Assembly (NCBI GenBank): GCA_019914995.1
Contig: CM034129.1
Location: forward strand, 6,027,725 to 6,091,724
Origin: Acanthochlamys bracteata
Lineage: Eukaryota; Streptophyta; Magnoliopsida; Pandanales; Velloziaceae
Reading direction: 5' to 3'
Length of the DNA: 64,000 nucleotides
The notes under the pieces were generated by a model. It saw nothing but the letters and a program-made list of their open reading frames with translations, did no database searches and was not told the origin of the DNA. Each line of letters opens with the position of its first letter. Within the stretch, counting starts at the first letter, position 1. Below, one piece after another: positions 29,173 to 41,960 of the stretch. A program made the translations under genes and the position numbers.

Positions 29173-32100
29173 TCACATGCAGCTGGAGTCCCTTCCAAAG
29201 ATAAAATACCTCATCCAGTCAGATACGACCATCATCCTTGTACGCCAGCTGACTTGTTTGCTGAAAGCATCAAGAGTGAAGTATTCAGTTAACAAGTAAT
29301 GGCTCTTTCGATTCAAAATTTCTTGATATGTGGAAGTTAAAAATAAATGAAGTATTGGCATCGAATGGCATGACAAACTTGGTTAGAATTGAAGTAGTTA
29401 TATTGTCTCACGTTGCGTATACTGAGTACCAAAGCCACTGGGTGCTATAGCCAATAGCAATTGTATCACCAGGCATCATAGATTTCTGAAAAGCTGTTTG
29501 CTCTCCACCAAGTGGAGCAAATTGTCCAAAATGCTTATACCTAATCAGGCAAATGGGGCAAAAAAAATCAACCTTCATCTTAAGCATGAACGATAACAAT
29601 CTAATTTGGAAGGAGAAAATTGGGAACAAACCTGAAAGGTTTAAACCTGTGATGACCAGATCCTCTTATACGAAGAGGACCTTCAGGATGTGATTCACAT
29701 TTCTTCATTTTGTTGAAGCATTTTGCCAAATAATCACCTTCTTGTGCAGCAACCTGGTAAATTAATTAGATGGCAGTTAGTTAGCAACGATGTACTTTAG
29801 GGAATTGTATATTATAGTACTGTATCAAAGCTAAGAAATTTAGTCACTCAATGATATCGACCATTGCATATGACAGAGATGAGGAATTCACCTGAGCAGT
29901 TGCTGGAAGCATCTTGACTTGCGAATCAACTTTAGCAAGGGCTTTCCTGAAATTTTCTATGTCTAATTCCCTAGCTTCCTTCTTCGCATCACCCGCAGAA
30001 TCCTCTAGTAGATCTTGGAAATCTTTCATCTGCCTGGTATTCATATAGAGTTCAACCTGAGGATATCTCTCGTAGATATCTCCCAAGATATCTTTGATCT
30101 CTTTCACGGTGAGTGTTCCTGAATTATCTTTATCAGCTTTCTTGAATATCTCAGACACATCTTCCTGCATGGCAAACTAGATTAGGGGTGTATCTTTTTG
30201 TTCATGTCTCATCCTCACCAAAAAGTTATCAGAAGCACAAAAATAATTTTCAATCATCATATCTGATCTCTTCTAGCTTTCATGATGATTTAGAAATCAA
30301 AATAATCCGTTATTTTGCAGTGCTTAATCTTTCAAGCATTAACTAGATTTTCAAATTGAGGTAGTCCTCATAGCAACAGTAGATCAGAAAATCAAGAATT
30401 GGAAAAGATACTGCAGTGCAAATGAAAAATGATATAGATGCAACAGAATAATTTACATGATCCATAAGAATCCTTATGATAAGAGATTAATCACAATCAA
30501 AGTAGTTACCAATGAGTCAACGACATAGGAAAGCAATTACCACAATCGAGCAAAACCTCACTCAGATACCTAACATATTTCTCCTCTATCAAGCACCACT
30601 AAATGACTAGAGTACAACACTATATTCAACTAGATTTGCTTTACCATTAGGTATAGCTAACAATTATATCCAAGAGTATGGCAAGTCTGCCACAGACAAG
30701 TTCAACTGTCATATTTCTTTTATCTAACGACTGCCGCATATATGGATTCCACTAAATTATTAAAAAATATGACACTAATTATCTATAAAGTTCAGTTCCA
30801 CATTAAACCAATGAAACAATAACATGCAAGTATTATAGTTTGGGCATAGGAAACTATGATCCATACCATAACTTTCCTTTGGGTTATTGTTGCACAATCA
30901 CCAAGTGCATACACATTCTCACAGCCAAGAACTCTAAGCCACTCATCAGTAGCCAAAACATGTCGGTTAGCCTGGTCATAGAAAAATTAAACAGAAAAAA
31001 GGGAACTCAATGTTATAACAAGGTCAAACCAAAGGTCTCTAATGCAAAATGCAATTGACTAACCTGACCGATTTGCTTCATGAAATCCAATATTATAGGA
31101 CGAGTACCAATACCAGTAGACCAGACAGCCATGCCATACGGAACATCAATTTGTCCAGTTGAGGGATTGGTCATTGTAATAGCCTTGTCAGATACTTTAA
31201 CAACCCGAAAATTGGTTTTCACGTCAATGCCATCTCTCTGGAATTTCCCTTCAGCAAACTCAGTAATCCTTTTGTCGAACCTATAAGTAACTTTTTGACA
31301 AAGTAAGTAACAAAACAAGGATAGTAATTAACTTCCACAAAAGTGGATCACTCTAAAAACAGAGTTTCACTTTAAGATGATTCAGAGATGATGTAATGCT
31401 GAACTCCACTACATTTACAAAAATATGGATCGCCAAATTCTCACTTAGCGAGTGTGAGAAGTATCATATCAACGTAAAATGCAAAAAACTCCTCAATTTC
31501 TATTGTCATCTCCTAGAATAAAGATACCTCAACCTCTTCAACAATTTGAAAGCATGTAATCAAAATGATCACCATGCACGCATGCTTAAAAGACAGCACC
31601 ATGACAATCTAAATTTATGAAGCTTTCCAAACTGAAACGACAAAGACTCGCAAAAAAATTTAGATGCTGAATTGGATGTGTTCTTTCTAATTGGTAAAAG
31701 CCAAACGATAGAAATGAGCAGCAACATGTATCCAACAAGCTAAACAAAGTTCAATACCAATTACTTTAACTTTTCCGTACTAAGTACAAAGTGAAATCAA
31801 AGTCAGATAGAGGAAAGTCATTAAATACAGACAAAACAGCTTTTTTCCAGCTCACACCAATGCTTCTACGGGGGCGTTTGGTAGTGCTTATGGAATAGAG
31901 CTTTTCTAAAATAAAGGGTATTTTTGTCTTTTTTGAAAAACGAGCTCTATTTTTTTTACTTTCAAAAAAATAATAAAAATATGCAATAAAAAGATCTCAC
32001 TCCGTAGAATTTTTCTACACTTTTTAAATTTTTAAATAATTTTTTTATATATTTATAAATATGTATTAAAAAATATGAAATGGAGAAAAGTTGATAAGCA

Positions 32101-35100
32101 GCTTATCATAAGTTGCGCCAAACGCACCCTACTTCTTCTGCAAAGGCATGTTGACTTATGCTTGAAACTCAGTTTTTCCTGCAAATAACTAAGTTTAGGA
32201 GGGTTTCTGTGTTTACTTTTTTAGAAAAAAAACTTCACTTCTCGTAGCTCACTTTTAAACTTCACTTCCTACAACCATATTTTAAAACTAAAAACTTGAC
32301 TTCCAATAAAAAGTAAACACAAAAATTAAACTAACTTCCATATAATCACTTTTAAGTAACTCACTTTTTATAACTAACTTCCGATAACTCACTTCCGGCC
32401 AAAGTAAACAAGCCCTAAAAGCAATCCACCAAATGCTACAATTAAGACTGGCAAATGCTAAAATAGCTCTTCCGATGAAACTAAACATTGAGAAAAAAAA
32501 ATTACTGGAAATGCTACAGTAGTATTAGCTCTTACATTGAACATATTAAGCTGGTACCGTAATGAATATACCAAAGGATAAACAACTACTTATGGCATCC
32601 AAGCACATATGACTAGAAATAGATATTATGAATATGTATAAAGAAATGAAAGTATGCATGAGCCTAGCCTTGCATTATATCAAGAAGAGTAAGATAATAA
32701 AAATGCTCACATGCTCAAGATGTGCTCTCCAGCTTCAATTACCGATATTTTCACTAGGTTGTGGACGCCGGGGTATAATTTTCTCAGATCATTGTTTACA
32801 TAATCATGCAATTCTGCTGCAAATTCAACTCCTGTTGGACCACCACCAACAATGATAAAATGCAACATTTTCATTCTCTCTTCATTGGTCACAGTTGGCA
32901 GGCTGGCTTGTTCGAAACAGTCCATCACACTCCTACGAATTTTCTGGGCATCCTCTATTTCCTGCAAAAGAAACGACTGCTGAATCTTTCTTTTTTTCAA
33001 TAAAAGGAGACCATTAAAGTAAATAGTGCAGCATACCTTCAAGAAGTGACAATTTTCCTCCACACCAGGAGTATTAAATGTATTCGCCTTGGCTCCAAGT
33101 GCAATGACCAAGTAGTCATACTCTACTGTAAATTCGCCATTGCCATCCAAGTTTGTCCCGACATTAGTACGACAGAGAACTTTCTTGTTAACTGGGTCAA
33201 TCTTGTAACATTCAGCTTCCCAAAATTTTACTTCTCCATTTTTCTGTGAAAACAGAACAGCCATAACCAATGCATCAATCATCGAGTCACCACTATAAAT
33301 TGAAAATATATGTCCAACTCCTGCACATATATTTTCAAATGGAGCGGTGCCAGCATAATCACTTTAACTGTACTACTGTAGATTCTTGAGAGCCGTTATT
33401 CCAAATGTAAGGTTACTAAACATAACGGTCTATTGATTATCACCATATAGCAGCTGTAATTTCAAATTGAGCATATGGGATGGAGATGGCTATCAATCGA
33501 GATGTTACCTTGTGAATGGAATTAATCATTACCTCATATCTTTCATTGCAAATTTGGAAGAGGAACAAAATGTAACAGATAGTTAACGAAACATCCAAAA
33601 GTCACCTTACCTTACTAAGGATTTTGCGAATCGGCTCAACAACACTTCGGGCTTCTACAGTTCCACAAGTGACACTAGGTAGCAGCGGTGTAAAAGCAAA
33701 GTAGTTACGAGGTGAAACCACATGTACATCATACAATGATGTCTCAAGGTTTCTTAAGAAGCTAGTGCCAGCCCAACCAGTTCCAAGAACTACAACCTTC
33801 TTCTTAGGTCCAGGAGAAGGTTTATCAACATGGTCTGCTGTAGCATAGGAGTATATCTCCCAGCCTCCCCTACTGCAAAGGACGGAACAATATAAGCACA
33901 GAAGAGTGATCTTAACACATTACGATCGTTTCGCTATGACGGCTTGAGCAGCGATAAAGACACCGAAATATATACATCAAAAGTAATCTTATACCATTTC
34001 CAAATAGACAGACAAATCAACCGTATCTTCTAAGACACTTCAAATGCGCAGATCCGGATGGAAAATATACATCTCTGAAACTACTGGCCTACAATTCATA
34101 GTCAGAAAGTATCAGGGATTTATATAAAACTCGCAAGTTACTCACGTGAAAATTAGAAAATTGAAGATTTCTGAATGATTTGGTTTGCACTCATGTAACT
34201 TCACGATTTATTTGCAAAATAATTCCTAAACTAACCCATAACATACTAGAATTTCTTTAAATTCATTAAAATATTAAAACTTACGTTGTCAAATATGTTA
34301 AACATGCATTCTAACAAGGATTTACAACCAAATCAAGGGGGTGTCAATTCTGGTTTGTTGGGTTGGTTTGGATTGTTTCAGATTATATTAAAAACCAGAT
34401 CTATTTAATTTGTTGGGTTGAATTTGATAACCATAATCGACCCACTTATGGGTTGACCCAACGTGACCCTAGAATTTATTAATACACTCCAAATATAAGA
34501 TCAATGATAATAAAAAGTTATATAAACATTGGAATGAATATTCGGACTGATAGAATTACTTTTGGGTTTTAGGGTCAGTTCTAATTTTGTAGGGTCAAGA
34601 TAATTACTATCTAAATCCAAATATATTAAGGAAATGTTTGGAAGTCCTTATAATACTGCTTTTCATTTTAAAAGAATTCTGACAATTTTTCACTTACTTT
34701 TTTACAGTATTTTAACAAATCCTTTTAAAAAAATTAAAAATATCAGACAAATTGTACGTTACAATTTTTATATTTTATATGTATAATTTTATCTTTTTAA
34801 TATAAAAAATCAAATTTATTTTTCGGAAGTCCAAAATAAAATTTTATTTCCGAAAAGCTCTTTCATAATTACTCCCGAATATCACCTAAATCCGAACTCA
34901 AAATTTTCAGGATGGTTTCTTGCCAGGTTCTTGGGTACATTCCCACCCCTAATTCAAATAAATTGTAATTCCATCCGGGCGGCAAAGAAGATTGCTACGA
35001 CCCAACAATTCAAAAGTGAAATAGAGTGCATATAAAAATGGATTCTGGGCGATTTTTAGGCAGATCAAAACAATACAATTACAAATTCTGCGTAACCAAA

Positions 35101-35410
35101 AGTGAAACGCATAGCGCAGAATTTCACTGAATATGACCCGAAAAAACAAAAGTCACAGATCTCGTTATTTCAGAAAAGCAGAGCCATGACAGAGCAACGA
35201 TTGTGCACAATGCTTTCTAGATCGTTATTCACACATAATTCCTTTAAAAAACCATCACCCAATTGAATATAAACTAAAAAAAATTAGTAAGGGCCAAACT
35301 TTTGAGAAAAAAAAACGGAAGACAAACCTGACGGCAGTGACAACGATGACTCCAGTGAGTATAGGTCTTCTGCGAAAAAAGTTCGTGACTTTCTGTACAA
35401 CGAACGCCAT
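29173..35410 (-). CDS. NDB: External alternative NAD(P)H:ubiquinone oxidoreductase, NDB family with EF-hand, 10 coding exons, 578 aa
   Basis: A type II dehydrogenase on the outer face of the inner mitochondrial membrane. It passes electrons from cytosolic NAD(P)H to ubiquinone without proton pumping. Exons on minus: 35410-35328, 33872-33611, 33243-33037, 32961-32711, 31280-31064, 30971-30867, 30164-29892, 29753-29632, 29540-29412, 29260-29173; all are GT-AG and in frame. The basic N-terminus (NFFRRRP) fits mitochondrial targeting. The FAD site GTGWAG lies at 58-63 and the NAD(P)H site GGGPTG at 223-228. An EF-hand loop DKDNSGTLTVKE lies at 386-397, between the two halves of the catalytic domain. 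The C-terminus FIFGRDSSCM matches the family. The second domain has IEAGEHIL, where Glu at this position marks NADH-type NDBs; NADPH-type NDB1 has a non-acidic residue there. A subgroup among NDB2-4 is therefore more likely than NDB1 (inference). Confidence 0.96.
31870..32129. mobile_element. Family B MITE copy B2, in NDB intron 4
   Basis: 260 bp, the best-preserved B copy. The ends GGGGGCGTTTGG and CCAAACGCACCC are inverted repeats, with flanking TAC on each side as a candidate 3 bp duplication. The interior has TTTTTTGAAAAACGAGCTCT and AATAATAAAAATATGCAATA. Confidence 0.85.
32198..32415. mobile_element. Family D-like MITE copy D4, in NDB intron 4
   Basis: The ends GGAGGGTTTCTGTGTTTAC and GTAAACAAGCCC are imperfect inverted repeats with TTA and TAA flanks. 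It lies 68 bp from B2 in the same intron. The interior differs from D1-D3, so it may be a subfamily. Confidence 0.6.
34337..34950. mobile_element. Family A copy A4 in NDB intron 1, with an AT-rich insert
   Basis: It starts GGGGGTGTCAATTCTGG and ends CATTCCCACCCCT. It has A-type terminal blocks (TGACCCAACGTGACCCTAG) and an inner AT-rich block at about 34630-34875 that looks like a separate MITE. No clean 8 bp duplication is seen. Confidence 0.6.
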
Positions 35411-36190
35411 TGATGATGATTAGAAACCCGACAGAGCTCTATAGTCGAATGAATTAAAATAAATAAAAAAAAGTAAAAAGAAACTGAGACAAAACAGGGA
35501 AGATGGAGAACAAAAGTGGCGGCTTCTCTGTCTCTGCGTGTGATCGCGTGCTTTTCTTTCTCTCCAAGAATATGGCGGAAGAGGGCTATTGGCGTTTTCA
35601 GAAAGAACATATTTGCAATTAGATCCTCTACACCTTTAATTTTAATTAGTTCGAACGGAACTTTATTGCTTATATTAATTTAAGGGCTGCAATATGCGAA
35701 AGTATAATCTGTAGGGACTTGCATTTGCTAATAAAAACTATAAGTGAATTATTTAATTGACCGCGCGGCTGGGCGAAGTTGTCGGTTGAATCTACGCATG
35801 TCTTGTTTTAGGGACGTTTTGAATTGATTATGAAAGGAAGTTTTTTTTAATTAAAATATTTATAAAATAGTTTAAGAAGTAAGTTTTATTTAAAGAAAAT
35901 AAAATGATAATAACTTATAATATATAAACTTTTTATTTTTTAATTTAAATAAATTATATTTAATTAATAAAAATTATTTAAAAATATAAAATATTTTTAT
36001 GGGACGTAAAATAGTAAAAATATATTCTCAAAATCCACTTATATTTTTTAGCGTCGTTGCTGCAAACAGAGTCTCCAAGAATGTTCAAGAAATTTGCATC
36101 GGGTAACTTGAATTCGACTATTTTAAGTTACTGAGTTGAATTTTGATACCATAACCGGATACAATTAAAAAAATCGGATTGGCCAGGTCA
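35411..36190. other. NDB upstream region and AT-rich intergenic sequence
   Basis: 35411-35620 read on minus is the likely promoter and 5' leader of NDB (CT/GA-rich near 35500-35560). Beyond this there are AT-rich runs and a fragment of A-type sequence near 36100-36180. No gene is seen. Confidence 0.4.
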
Positions 36191-36418
36191 AGAGCCATTT
36201 GATAGTACTTATAAAATAAAATTTTTCTGTAATAAAAGATATTTTTATTTTTTTACTTTTAAAAAAATAATATACAATAAAAAATCTTATTACGTAAAAT
36301 TTTTTTACACTTTCTAAATTTTTAAATAAATTTTTTAAATACTTGTAAAATATGTATTAAAAAATATAAAATAAAAATTAAAAAAACGTTTAGAAAATGC
36401 TAAGCCAAATGCTCCCTT
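36191..36418. mobile_element. Family B MITE copy B3
   Basis: It starts near AGCCATTTGATAGTACTTATAA and ends AAGCCAAATGCTCCC. The interior shares AATCTTATTACGTAAAATTT and ACACTTTCTAAATTTTTAAA with the other copies. Confidence 0.75.
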
Positions 36419-36513
36419 AATCCAAAAGATCATTAGTAAAATCTTTTTCAGATTAACACAATTATACCTACTAAATCAATCGATAACAATATGAATAATA
36501 ATAACAAAATTAT

Positions 36514-36773
36514 CGGTGCGTTTGGAATTGCTTATGAAATGAAGCATTTTTGAAATGGCAGATATTTTTGTCCTTTTTGAAAAATAAACTCTATTTTTTT
36601 ACTTTCAAAAAAATAATAAAAATATGCAATAAAAAAATCTCATTACGTAAAATTTTTCTACACTATCTAAATTTTTAAATAAATTTTCTAAATATATATA
36701 AAATACGTATTAAAAAATGTAAAATAAAAAAATTTTGAAAAATTATTTTTAGTATGCACTACCAAACGCAGTC
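36514..36773. mobile_element. Family B MITE copy B4
   Basis: 260 bp with ends GGTGCGTTTGGAATTGC and ACTACCAAACGCAGTC. It is in the same orientation as B3, about 100 bp away. Confidence 0.8.
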
Positions 36774-37649
36774 TATAACGACATAGTCAAAACATATCAT
36801 AATAAAAAGTTATATAAATTCAAAATAACATCAAATTGACATGAGTATTTATTGATTGGATTAGTTTTCTTTTTTAACATTAATCCTCGCCTGACCTAAT
36901 TTTTGTCAGGAGAAAACATGATAACCTAAAATTGACCAAAAACCCAAATTTTTACGTAGGTTTCATGTGAAGTTCTTCGGTCGTCTTAAAAACTGCTTCC
37001 CTTAGTAATTGCTGAGCCAAAGTTTGTAGAAAAACTGTACAGGTTTATATAAGTATGCGAAAGTAGTAGAAATGAAAATAATTAAAAAAAGCGGAATTAT
37101 GCTACGTAACACTACTAGAATTGGAATATAATAAATGTTCTTATATTGTCACTATCAATTAGGGCCAAGAATGTTTATGGCATTCAATTAATAAGACATT
37201 ACGGTAGCGTTTGACATTATTTATATAAAAAATAATTTTTAATTTTTTAATTTATATTTTTAATAAATATTTAAAAATTTTATTTAAAAATATAAAAATA
37301 TTTTACAGTAATTAAATTTTTGTATTAATTTTTATTATTTTTTAAAATAAAAAAATAAAATTTTTTTTAAAAATATAAAAATATTTTTTATTATAAAAAA
37401 ATTTAATAGCATTCTAAAACGCACCAACAAGTTCCCCTAAACATCAATCGATACAAGACAAAGATGCAGCCTTTATATAAAAAAGACCCCATACTGCCAT
37501 GCGTATCTTGTATTCTTTTCTTTCCCAATCTGAAACTTGGAAACTCAAGACGCAAGAAAAGTAATCAACCTGTAGTTTTCTCATTGAAACTTTTACTAGA
37601 TTTGTCTCTCACAAAAAGTTTGTTTTCAAGTAGAATAGAGAATTACTAA
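36774..37649. other. Intergenic, AT-rich, no gene seen
   Basis: 36840-36960 holds a short A-like fragment. 37200-37430 is a ~230 bp AT-rich block bounded by GGTAGCGTTTGAC and CTAAAACGCACC, possibly another MITE. Confidence 0.4.
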
Positions 37650-39185
37650 GTTTGCGTTTAAAATTGTATCCCAAACACACTTTTCTTACGAAACTACCAC
37701 TCGATATTAATAACAATTTTATCTTTAGCAAATTACAAAACTGTCATTATATATTGTTCCTTCGACTTGTCCTAACCACTCACTCTTTCTGTTTTCAACA
37801 TTTAAGCATAACTGCGCTTCGGCTAGTTTTTCATATTCGACAGATCCAGCGTGGCTCTAATGGCAGATAGAAACTTTGGAACTTTGTTGCTTCTTTTTTC
37901 TTTTCTAAGTTTTCTTCGCCGATATTGTTATTGTGATTTCAGACTTCATGTGAGAAAAAATATTTGGAACGGATAAAATTTTCTATATTTTTGTTTGTTT
38001 TGTTGATTAACATATGATTATTTTGTTGAGAGTTGTTTGATTATTAGCTAGATAGTTGTTGTTGATTAACAAATGATCACTTGATTATTACTTTCCTACT
38101 TCATTTATATGAGGTACATCATCTGTTTTCTTTTCATTAGTTTGGAACCAACATTACTGTTTGGAACAGATAAAACTTTTTGGATTTTCTTATTTTTGGT
38201 TGATTGAGAGATGATTATTTTGGTTGATTCTTTTATTAAGAGTTGTTTGATTATTAGTTAGATCTATATAGATTATTTTAGTTGATTATTTTGTTGAGAG
38301 TTGTTGATTCAACTCGTACACACATATCTGTATAGATTATGTGCCTATTGTATGTATGTCATAGTAATTTGGATGTTGAAGTAAATCGACTTATTATTTT
38401 TTTTTAATATATTTGTAGCACATTATAATCCAAGAAGTTACCACGAGTACATAGAAAACAATCTTTATATTATTATGGTTTTCTTCACTAGTGTATAAAC
38501 TCCAAAAAAACTTGTCCCGTTGGTTGCACCGATTGCCTCGCTGGACTTATAACTATATGTTGTCTAGACTCTATAACTTGCATGCATTTTCCAAACAAGT
38601 TTGAAGTTTTGAATCATCAATCTGCATGTTATTCTAAAATACGAAAATTTACATTCTTCTAACAAATTTTTAGTTTATTTTGAACTTATTAGATCATCTC
38701 AATCTATTTTTTATTAAATTCATTTCACCAAATTTAACTTTATAAAAATTATATTCTACTTAAAGCACACCATAAAAAAGTAGTATTCTTGATTAGTTTT
38801 TCTCTTTTCTTTTTTTTGTTGAAAATTTTGTATATAATGATATAGTGTAGTTTACTTGAATTTACTATATAATTCAACAATTTATTATAGTCAATTAAGT
38901 CTTTTTCCATTATGTATTAGTTGATGCAGTTTGAATTCTATTTGAAAATAAAACATGCTTGATTAATTAATGGAGAGTTGAGGAATTTTATTATGTAATG
39001 TTCATAATATAAATTAGTTGGTCGGAGACTTCATAAGAGATGATACTATCCATTTTGTCATATGCTAGTGAACGCAAGCATATCTTACAATCTTTGGTGC
39101 TTTTGTTGTAGCATATAGTTATTGCCATGATTTCGAAGACTCAAACAAAAAGTTCCAGAAATATGCACAACTTTCAGTATTATCG

Positions 39186-39427
39186 CTCACTTTGTTATGT
39201 TTGTTTATTATTTATGTATTTGTTTGTTTGGCTTGAGATTTTGAGTACATGCTTGCAGTTTTGTTTGATGTGGACATTATTATGGATTGTATGATTAGAT
39301 ACTACACTCACTTTGTTATATTTATTTGTCATTTATGTATCCGTTTGTTTGGCTTGAGATTTTGAGTACATGCTTGCAGCTTTGTTTGATGTGGACATTA
39401 TTATGGATTGTATAGTTAGATATTACA
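39186..39427 (+). repeat. Tandem duplication, two copies of 121 bp
   Basis: 39186-39306 and 39307-39427 are nearly identical, including GGCTTGAGATTTTGAGTACA and TTTGATGTGGACATTATTA. A few substitutions separate them. It lies just upstream of the Myb/SANT-like remnant. Confidence 0.93.
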
Positions 39428-39499
39428 TAATAAATTTGTTGTTATGATGATAAATCTAAGAGATAAGAGCTTATGATTAGGTGTACGTGATACGAATAT

Positions 39500-40245
39500 T
39501 AGATGTCTACGCTAAGAAAGAAGCGTCATAGTAAAAAACTTGCGCATTGGTCAGAGAGCTATGTTTGAAAGTTTATTAAACTTTGCGAAAAGAGATCAGA
39601 AAAGATAATAAGTCATCATCACATTTCTACGTAGAGGGTTGGTTTAACATTGCTCGTGCATTCAACGGACTTTAACATGAACTTTGATTAGAAATACTTG
39701 AAAAATAGTTGGGATGCTATTAAAATTAATTTTATCCTTTATAAGAAGTTAGTTTTCAATAAGATAAGCTTGGGATGGGACTTTGCAAACAATAAAATTA
39801 TTGCTGCTGAAGAGTGGTGGGATGCAAAAATTGAGCTAAATGTCTCCTTACAAACTTTGTGCTATTCATATTATTATTTCAATTTTATCAATTTGTTGAT
39901 ATTTCGTTATTTGAACAGGTTGACTCTAGATACAGAAAGTTTAACGGTAAGAATTTATCTTTATCTATGATTGATACAGTCATCTGTTTGACGGTGGTGT
40001 TTCTATGGGTGAGAAGGTAAAGTCCGCATTACAATCTGATGAAACTATCTAGATTGACCCAAATGTCCAAGTGATGAAAAAGGTAGTGGAGATAACAATG
40101 ATGTTTACAAAAAAACTGATAGTTCTAAAGCTTTACCATCTGCCGTTACGACTGAAAAAGAATTATTTCCTTCATCCAGCTCCAGACCTATTGTTAGAGT
40201 GCCATCTGGAAGTAACAGCACCATAAAAAAGAGGTCACAATAATA
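39500..40245 (+). pseudogene. Harbinger-associated Myb/SANT-like DNA-binding protein remnant
   Basis: A broken frame at 39520-39690 gives sequence like a Myb/SANT-like domain (HYVEGWFNIARAFNG-like). It continues at 39700-39850 as KNSWDAIK, LGWDFANNKI and AAEEWWDAKIE, a motif of this family. A downstream low-complexity tail (SSRPIVRVPSGSNST near 40180-40240) also fits. In the plant superfamily this protein binds transposon ends and works with the transposase. Several stops and at least two frameshifts are present. Confidence 0.75.
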
Positions 40246-40939
40246 GAGTTTGGATTCAATTGCGGAAGACATACATGTAAAAGCTCTTGTATTTACAGAG
40301 GCAATATTTCTAGGACAACAATCTAGTGAGTAGTGACCGTGTGGTGGAATATATGCAAATAATTAAGTAGACTCGAAGAATCCAACGTGGCGGCATCCTT
40401 TAAAATCATATTTGTATATATTCAAAAGACAAGACAACATGTCCATTTTTAAAAGCAGCCAGACGATGAATGTCACGTGTTATGATTAGAGCACAGTTAT
40501 GACCAACATATAAAGGAGAACTTTGGAGAGCAAACGACAAAAGACTTTGAGGCACTCTATTGTAGTAATTTGTTAATATAAAAATTCATTTATATAGTGG
40601 AGTTATCTTGATTTGGTTTATGTTTGTATGTTTGTTGTTCTAGATTCACTATGTTTCTTTTATCTCTTATTGACTTGTAGGTTTATGTATGCGAACACTC
40701 GATAACTATATGTTGCATATCTTGTCATGCATTATTTTTATTGTAGTGTGAGAATTGTGTGTTTATGATTTTAACTAACCTCATTATATATTTGTTATCA
40801 CTTTTATTATATATTTGTTATTCGTGTATTAAAGCATAACTTTTATACTGTGTTTTTTGTTGGTAAATAAATAGCTTATTCAAAAGATGACGATGATAAT
40901 TGTACGTTTCCGATCTGTTCTTCTAATGAGGAAACAATA

Positions 40940-41960
40940 ACAAAAATATAGATGAATTGATGCACTTTTTTCTATTAGGTATGCGTAAAGCTGTTTATGT
41001 CGAGAGGTACATGATGAAAACTTTGTGTCACATATCTATAAGTATGGGTCATCGATATATTATAAAAATATTAGCGGAAAATGAAAATCGATGCTATTGC
41101 ATAAGAAAAGTTTTTTTTTTGTATTGTGTGAAACTTTTCATACACGTTACGAACTTATGCAAACTCGAATAACAACACTCCAAGATAGCATTGTCATATT
41201 GATCTTAACTTGTGCACACAATTCTACAAATAAATTAGTTCAAAATATATTTAATTATCCGGACAAAATAATTCACAAACATTTTCGTAGGATATTAAAA
41301 GTGATATTATTTTTAGTAATAGATTTGATTCGAACACATCTACAATACAATGAAAGCACAATTTATCATAGACTAGAATATGTGCAATATCTTACTTGAT
41401 TTCAGGTAAGCAATTTCATTAATGATTTTTCATAATGTTATATGAAAGTAAATTTATTTTTCGTTCATTTTTAGTTTTGAATATATCATAACAAGATTAC
41501 GTTGGAACTATAGATGGGATGCATATAGAAGCTAAACTATTAGTTGATGATATTATATCTTATATTGGCCGTAAAGGGTATCACACTTAGAATCTTGCTG
41601 TTTATGACTTCATCATGCGCTTCATGATGTTGGTTATCATCTGAAAGATAATAAATACTATTTGGTAGATGTTGGTTATCCACACATAAAATTTTATAGC
41701 TCCATATGTAGATGAAGGCATCAGATATTATCTAATCAACTTCCGACATACAGGTATAGCACATCTGCGAAAGCCTCGATATCCAAAAGAAAAGTTCAAT
41801 CATTTTCATTCTTCGTGAAGAAGTATTATCGAACGCACATTTGGCTTGTGGAAAGTTCTATTTGTAATTTTGAATCATATGTCCGGATAATAAATTTAAA
41901 ATTCAACGTGACATTGGCATTAATATAATGACGATTCATAACTTCATTAGAATATAAACC
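40940..41960 (+). pseudogene. PIF/Harbinger DDE transposase remnant
   Basis: The N-terminal part at 41091-41350 reads SFFFVLCETFHTRYEL, LTCAHNSTNKLVQNIF and HKHFRRILK, as in plant Harbinger transposases. The catalytic part follows after a frame change and has all three acidic residues: Asp in TIDGMHIEA (near 41511), Asp in YYLVDVGYP (near 41668) and Glu in SIIERTFGLWK (near 41830). In-frame stops (near 41589, 41711 and 41817) and frame changes make it inactive. Confidence 0.88.
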
